From Rhodococcus yunnanensis NBRC 103083 (lineage in GTDB: Bacteria > Actinomycetota > Actinomycetes > Mycobacteriales > Mycobacteriaceae), in NCBI RefSeq assembly GCF_001895005.1, contig NZ_BCXH01000003.1, positions 248,001-312,000 of the forward strand: 64,000 nucleotides of DNA. Direction: 5' to 3'. Position numbers and translations under genes: made by a program. The notes under the pieces were generated by a model. The model made no database searches, was not told the origin of the DNA, and saw only the letters and a program-made list of their open reading frames with translations. Positions 61,058 through 64,000 of the stretch are shown piece by piece (position 1 is the first letter of the stretch; each line of letters begins with the position of its first letter).

Positions 61058-62700
61058 GCCACCGAGGCGAGACGCTGTTGCCAGACGGGCGGAACATCGA
61101 TGTCGTGCCGCCGCAGGCGTCCGGGCGGGCGGGTTCGGATCGACGGCGCCCGGTGCCAGGCGTCGAGCCGATCGGCCGAGTCCCGGGCGGCATCGAAGCA
61201 CGACGACGGGTCGATGAGGTCGGCTTCGTCGCCGATCTCACGGTCGAGGTGCTCGCGCATCAGTTCCAGACGGAGCTCGCGCGCGAAGACGCGAGCGCCG
61301 TCGCCGAGTCCGGCCGGATCGGTCGGCTCGCGCGTGTCCTTCTCGTCGTCGACGATCGCGGCGGTCAATTCGGAATCGTGAGTCCAGGAACGCCGATTGA
61401 AGTTGTCGGAACCGACCGCAGCCCACACGTCGTCGACGATGCACACCTTCGAGTGGACGTAGACGGGAATGCCGCGATCGTTCTCCAGGTCGAGCACGAG
61501 TACTCGGTCGCCGCCGGCATCCTTGATGACGTCGAGCGCCGCCGAGTGTCCGAGTAGAGCCGATGGGATGGTGATGGCGCTGTCGTCGTCGAGGTGTTTG
61601 GGCACGACGATGATCAAGCGCAGGTCGGGTGAGCGGCGGAGCGCGGCTGCGAACACGCGCGCGACGTCCACCGACCACAGATACTGGTCCTCGACGTAGA
61701 TCAACCTGCGCGCGCGGCGCAAAGCCTTGGCGTACGCCCTGGCAGCGCTTCGTTCGCCCTTCGTCGCGAACGGGTACGCGGGCCGACGCCTGGGATACGT
61801 TCGCAGGAGCTGGACCGCACATGTGCCCGCCGGCGCGGGCACGGGCCGCGGCTCGGGAAGTTCCGACGGCTCACGCGTCGTACCGCGGAGGATGTCGGGG
61901 ATCGCATGCCACGGCAATCGAGAGAGCGCAGCAGGGTCCTCCCAGCGCTCGCGGAACACGTCTTCCACGTCGCGTACCGTCGGGCCTTCGAGCTGCACCT
62001 GCATGTCGTGCCACGCAGGAATTTCCCCGTACTCGGCGGGAAACGGTCTGCTGACGGGGTCACCGAAGTGGTTGCTGTCGTCCCTGCGGGCACGTGCAAG
62101 GTCGATACCACCGACGAAAGCGACGTCGGTGCGGTCCTCGGCGGCATATCGGACGACGACGAACTTCTGGTGGTGGCTTCCGAGCGTCAACACTCGCTGA
62201 TCGAGGATGACCTCGCCGCCCGCCTCTTCCAGGCGCACGGCGAGCTTGCGATTCTTCGGCCCGGTGAAACCGAGGGTTTCGATGTGCGAGCGCCACACCA
62301 TTCCTTTGACGGTTCCGCCGCGGACCGCGACCCCGGCGAGAGCGTCCTCGACGGTAACTCCGTCGTCGGTCAACAGTTGCTCCGGATCACCGCGCCAGTC
62401 GGTGAACAGCACGAGGTCGCCTGCGCCCGCGCGGGCGAATGCGTCGGCCAGTGCAGCGAAGTAGGTCTTGCCGTGCACGAGGGGAGTGACGCGATTGCCC
62501 ACGGTCCACGCCGCGATCCGGGTGTCCGGATTGCCACGTTCCTCGGCGCTCAGGAACCAGGGATGCGCCGCGCCGAACTGCTGTGCCTGCTCGTTCAGCG
62601 CGGCGCTGCTTCGGCCCAGTCGCTCTGCCACAGCGTCGATCGTTCGGCGTAGCCGCTGCCATTTTCCCCGGCGTAGCCGCTGCGAATTCACGGTTGGCAT
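60994..62700 (-). CDS. Phospholipase D family protein
   Basis: This 568-residue protein has two HKD half-sites. The second is canonical, YVHSKVCIVDDVWAAVGSDN (about residue 425). The first, TLGSHHQKFVVVRYAAEDRT followed by VAFVGGIDLARARRD (about residue 170), has an insertion between the Lys and the G-G part but keeps H-x-K. The two half-sites make one active site, as in cardiolipin synthases and phospholipases D. There is no signal peptide. A basic N-terminus (QRLRRGKWQRLRRT) may bind membrane phosphate. The substrate is unknown. Confidence 0.88.
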   Translation of the reverse strand: MPTVNSQRLRRGKWQRLRRTIDAVAERLGRSSAALNEQAQQFGAAHPWFLSAEERGNPDTRIAAWTVGNRVTPLVHGKTYFAALADAFARAGAGDLVLFTDWRGDPEQLLTDDGVTVEDALAGVAVRGGTVKGMVWRSHIETLGFTGPKNRKLAVRLEEAGGEVILDQRVLTLGSHHQKFVVVRYAAEDRTDVAFVGGIDLARARRDDSNHFGDPVSRPFPAEYGEIPAWHDMQVQLEGPTVRDVEDVFRERWEDPAALSRLPWHAIPDILRGTTREPSELPEPRPVPAPAGTCAVQLLRTYPRRRPAYPFATKGERSAARAYAKALRRARRLIYVEDQYLWSVDVARVFAAALRRSPDLRLIIVVPKHLDDDSAITIPSALLGHSAALDVIKDAGGDRVLVLDLENDRGIPVYVHSKVCIVDDVWAAVGSDNFNRRSWTHDSELTAAIVDDEKDTREPTDPAGLGDGARVFARELRLELMREHLDREIGDEADLIDPSSCFDAARDSADRLDAWHRAPSIRTRPPGRLRRHDIDVPPVWQQRLASVAYRLFVDPDGRPIGMRLRKKF

Positions 62701-62743
62701 CCTGTCAGAGGGCGGGGGCGACCGTCACAGGAGGCCCCGATGG

Positions 62744-63103
62744 TCAGGACGTTGCGACGAACTCCGGCTGGTCGAGGATCCGTAGCCACGAGCCGTCCGG
62801 CTGGCGCTGGACTACCTGGGCCCGCGCGCCTGCGTTGTCCTTCGGGGCTGTCGAGGTGAGTGCGATGTCGCCGTACACCAGGGTCGGCAGCCCTTCTTCC
62901 AGCTCGAAGTGTGGGCCATGGGCCAGGACCGATGCCCACAGGTCGCGTATCGCGGCACGCCCGACGGTGGTCTTGCCGGGCGGGTAGGCCATGACGGCGT
63001 TCTCGTCGTACAGGGCCGCCACACCGTCGGCGTCGCCTGCGTTGGACCGCTCGACGAACAAGCGGGTGATGTCTTCCGGGGTCGTTGCCTTCTCTGTTGT
63101 CAT
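62744..63103 (-). CDS. NTF2-like (SnoaL-type) small protein
   Basis: The 119-residue single-domain protein has the NTF2-like pattern: ITRLFVERSNAGDADGVAAL (about residue 12), YDENAVMAYPPGKTTVGRAA and ALTSTAPKDNAGARAQVVQR then PDGSWLRILDQP. The final PDGSW plus hydrophobic strand is typical of DUF4440/SnoaL-like proteins, used as isomerases or hydrolases in small-molecule metabolism. It is divergent from the LysR gene with 70 bp between starts, so it is probably its target. Confidence 0.83.
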   Translation of the reverse strand: MTTEKATTPEDITRLFVERSNAGDADGVAALYDENAVMAYPPGKTTVGRAAIRDLWASVLAHGPHFELEEGLPTLVYGDIALTSTAPKDNAGARAQVVQRQPDGSWLRILDQPEFVATS

Positions 63104-63173
63104 GGCTCCAGCGTGCTGCCGGGATCATCAGAAGTCCAACAGATTGTTCTTCTCGGAACTAGAATTTCTGGTT

Positions 63174-64000
63174 ATGGAACTTCGTCAGCTCGAATACTTC
63201 GTCGCCGTTGCCGAGGAAGCGAACTTCACCAGGGCAGCCGAACGCGTGAACATCAGTCAATCGGGAATCAGCGCGCAGATTCGAGCGCTCGAACGTGAAC
63301 TGGGTGCCGAGTTGATCGACCGCCGCAGCCGTGTCGCGGCGCTCACCACCTCGGGCAAGGCCGCAGTGGAACATGCGCGGGCGGCACTCGACGCCGCCCG
63401 GTCGCTGCGACGATCCGTCGACGAGGTGAACCTGCTCGTTCGGGGAAGAATCGATGTAGGCATGGTCACCGCATGCACGGTCACACCACTCTTCGACGCA
63501 TTGGCGAGCTTCCATCTCGAATACGGCGGTGTCGAAGTCTCTCTTGCCGAGGGCAATTCGGACGATCTGATCGAACGGGTGCTTGCAGGCACGCTGGACG
63601 TCGCGCTTGTCGGCACTGCGTCGGATCCTCCGGAAGGCCTGGAATCGTTCGTGATCGTGCGGGAGGGGCTCGCGGCGTCGGTACCTCCCGATCATCCACT
63701 CGCCGGGCGGTCCGAGGTGACGATGCGCGAGGTGTGCACGTACCCGGTGGTGTGCCTTCCCGCGGGCACCGGAATCAGATCGGTCTTCGACGAAACATGT
63801 ACGCGCACAGGAACAGAAGCCGATGTGGCATTCGCGGCGAGCGCGCCGGCGGCGGTGGCCGACCTCGTCGTCCGAGGGCTCGGGGTGGCGATACTCAGCC
63901 GGTCCATGAGTGTCGACTTCACGGACCGGCTGGTATCGATCCCGATCTCCGACGTCGCAGTCGACGCCGTGCTTGCCCTTGTGTGGTCCTCCCGGCCCAA
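63174..64000 (+). CDS. LysR family transcriptional regulator (cut by window edge)
   Basis: The ATG at 63174 opens MELRQLEYFVAVAEEANFTR, a classic LysR N-terminus with the helix-turn-helix ERVNISQSGISAQIRALERE (about residues 24-43). The effector-binding domain follows (GRIDVGMVTACTVTPLFDAL and onward) and the frame stays open for 275 codons to the end of the window, so only about 20-30 residues are missing. It probably controls the divergent NTF2-like gene. Confidence 0.92.
   Translation, partial: MELRQLEYFVAVAEEANFTRAAERVNISQSGISAQIRALERELGAELIDRRSRVAALTTSGKAAVEHARAALDAARSLRRSVDEVNLLVRGRIDVGMVTACTVTPLFDALASFHLEYGGVEVSLAEGNSDDLIERVLAGTLDVALVGTASDPPEGLESFVIVREGLAASVPPDHPLAGRSEVTMREVCTYPVVCLPAGTGIRSVFDETCTRTGTEADVAFAASAPAAVADLVVRGLGVAILSRSMSVDFTDRLVSIPISDVAVDAVLALVWSSRP

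Overview
The window looks like chromosomal DNA of a high-GC actinomycete, most probably Rhodococcus or a close mycolata relative. The left half follows the gene order of the Mycobacterium tuberculosis Rv3678A-Rv3644c segment almost gene by gene, mirrored: DUF4177, RidA, MBL hydrolase, Crp/GlxR, small membrane protein, nth, TlpA-like thioredoxin, CoA NUDIX, MarP, EphE-like hydrolase, holin-like protein, acs, dppABCD, an Rv3662c-like protein, a SerB-like HAD, ssd and a tad locus, a MrfA-type helicase, cspA, an Rv3647c-like protein, topA, holB and tRNA-Thr. GTG/TTG starts, four-base stop/start overlaps and frequent hairpins between transcription units also fit. The species is an inference; no rRNA is present.

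Layout. 1-219 is the 5' end of a WS/DGAT-like acyltransferase. 278-10522 holds housekeeping genes, including the nth-thioredoxin-NUDIX-marP operon, whose nth and NUDIX genes end in inverted copies of one 33-bp repeat. 10602-18413 is acetate activation (acs, with a GlxR-type site and a 20-bp palindrome upstream) and a dipeptide ABC transporter with a strong hairpin between dppA and dppB. 18518-21142 carries a degenerate Fic-fold protein, a repeat-rich gene-free stretch, a HAD phosphatase and a highly structured intergenic region at the syntenic position of the mycobacterial Ms1/MTS2823 RNA. 21143-25715 is a compact tad pilus locus. 25723-36923 continues with a HadA/C-like dehydratase, helicase, cold-shock protein, topA, lipoproteins, holB and a CGNR/SDR divergent pair. 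tRNA-Thr(CGU) at 36980 ends this core block.

Downstream of the tRNA the content becomes accessory: an ankyrin protein, a YbaB-like gene with an in-frame stop, a second peptide deformylase, DUF2510 and GerW-like proteins, then a 14-kb catabolic cluster (40042-53954). The cluster contains an FAD monooxygenase, a type I extradiol dioxygenase, two FAH-fold proteins, an ACMSD-like amidohydrolase, a cyclase-fold protein, an enoyl-CoA hydratase, a SnoaL-like protein, and a cytochrome P450 with a separate PDR-type reductase, under TetR, LysR and IclR regulators. The set is what an aromatic ring-hydroxylation and meta-cleavage pathway would need; the substrate is not identifiable from sequence.

The right end holds a cluster of DnaA-box-like motifs, a lipoprotein multicopper oxidase with a C-terminal FG-GAP-like half, a two-gene molybdenum hydroxylase with an unusual [2Fe-2S]-Moco fusion, a phospholipase D-like protein, an NTF2-like protein and the start of a LysR gene. 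The items most worth follow-up are the Ms1-like RNA locus, the inverted 33-bp coding repeats, the palindromic tandem array at 19344-19467, the ring-cleavage cluster with its split P450/PDR pair, and the multicopper oxidase/molybdenum hydroxylase group.
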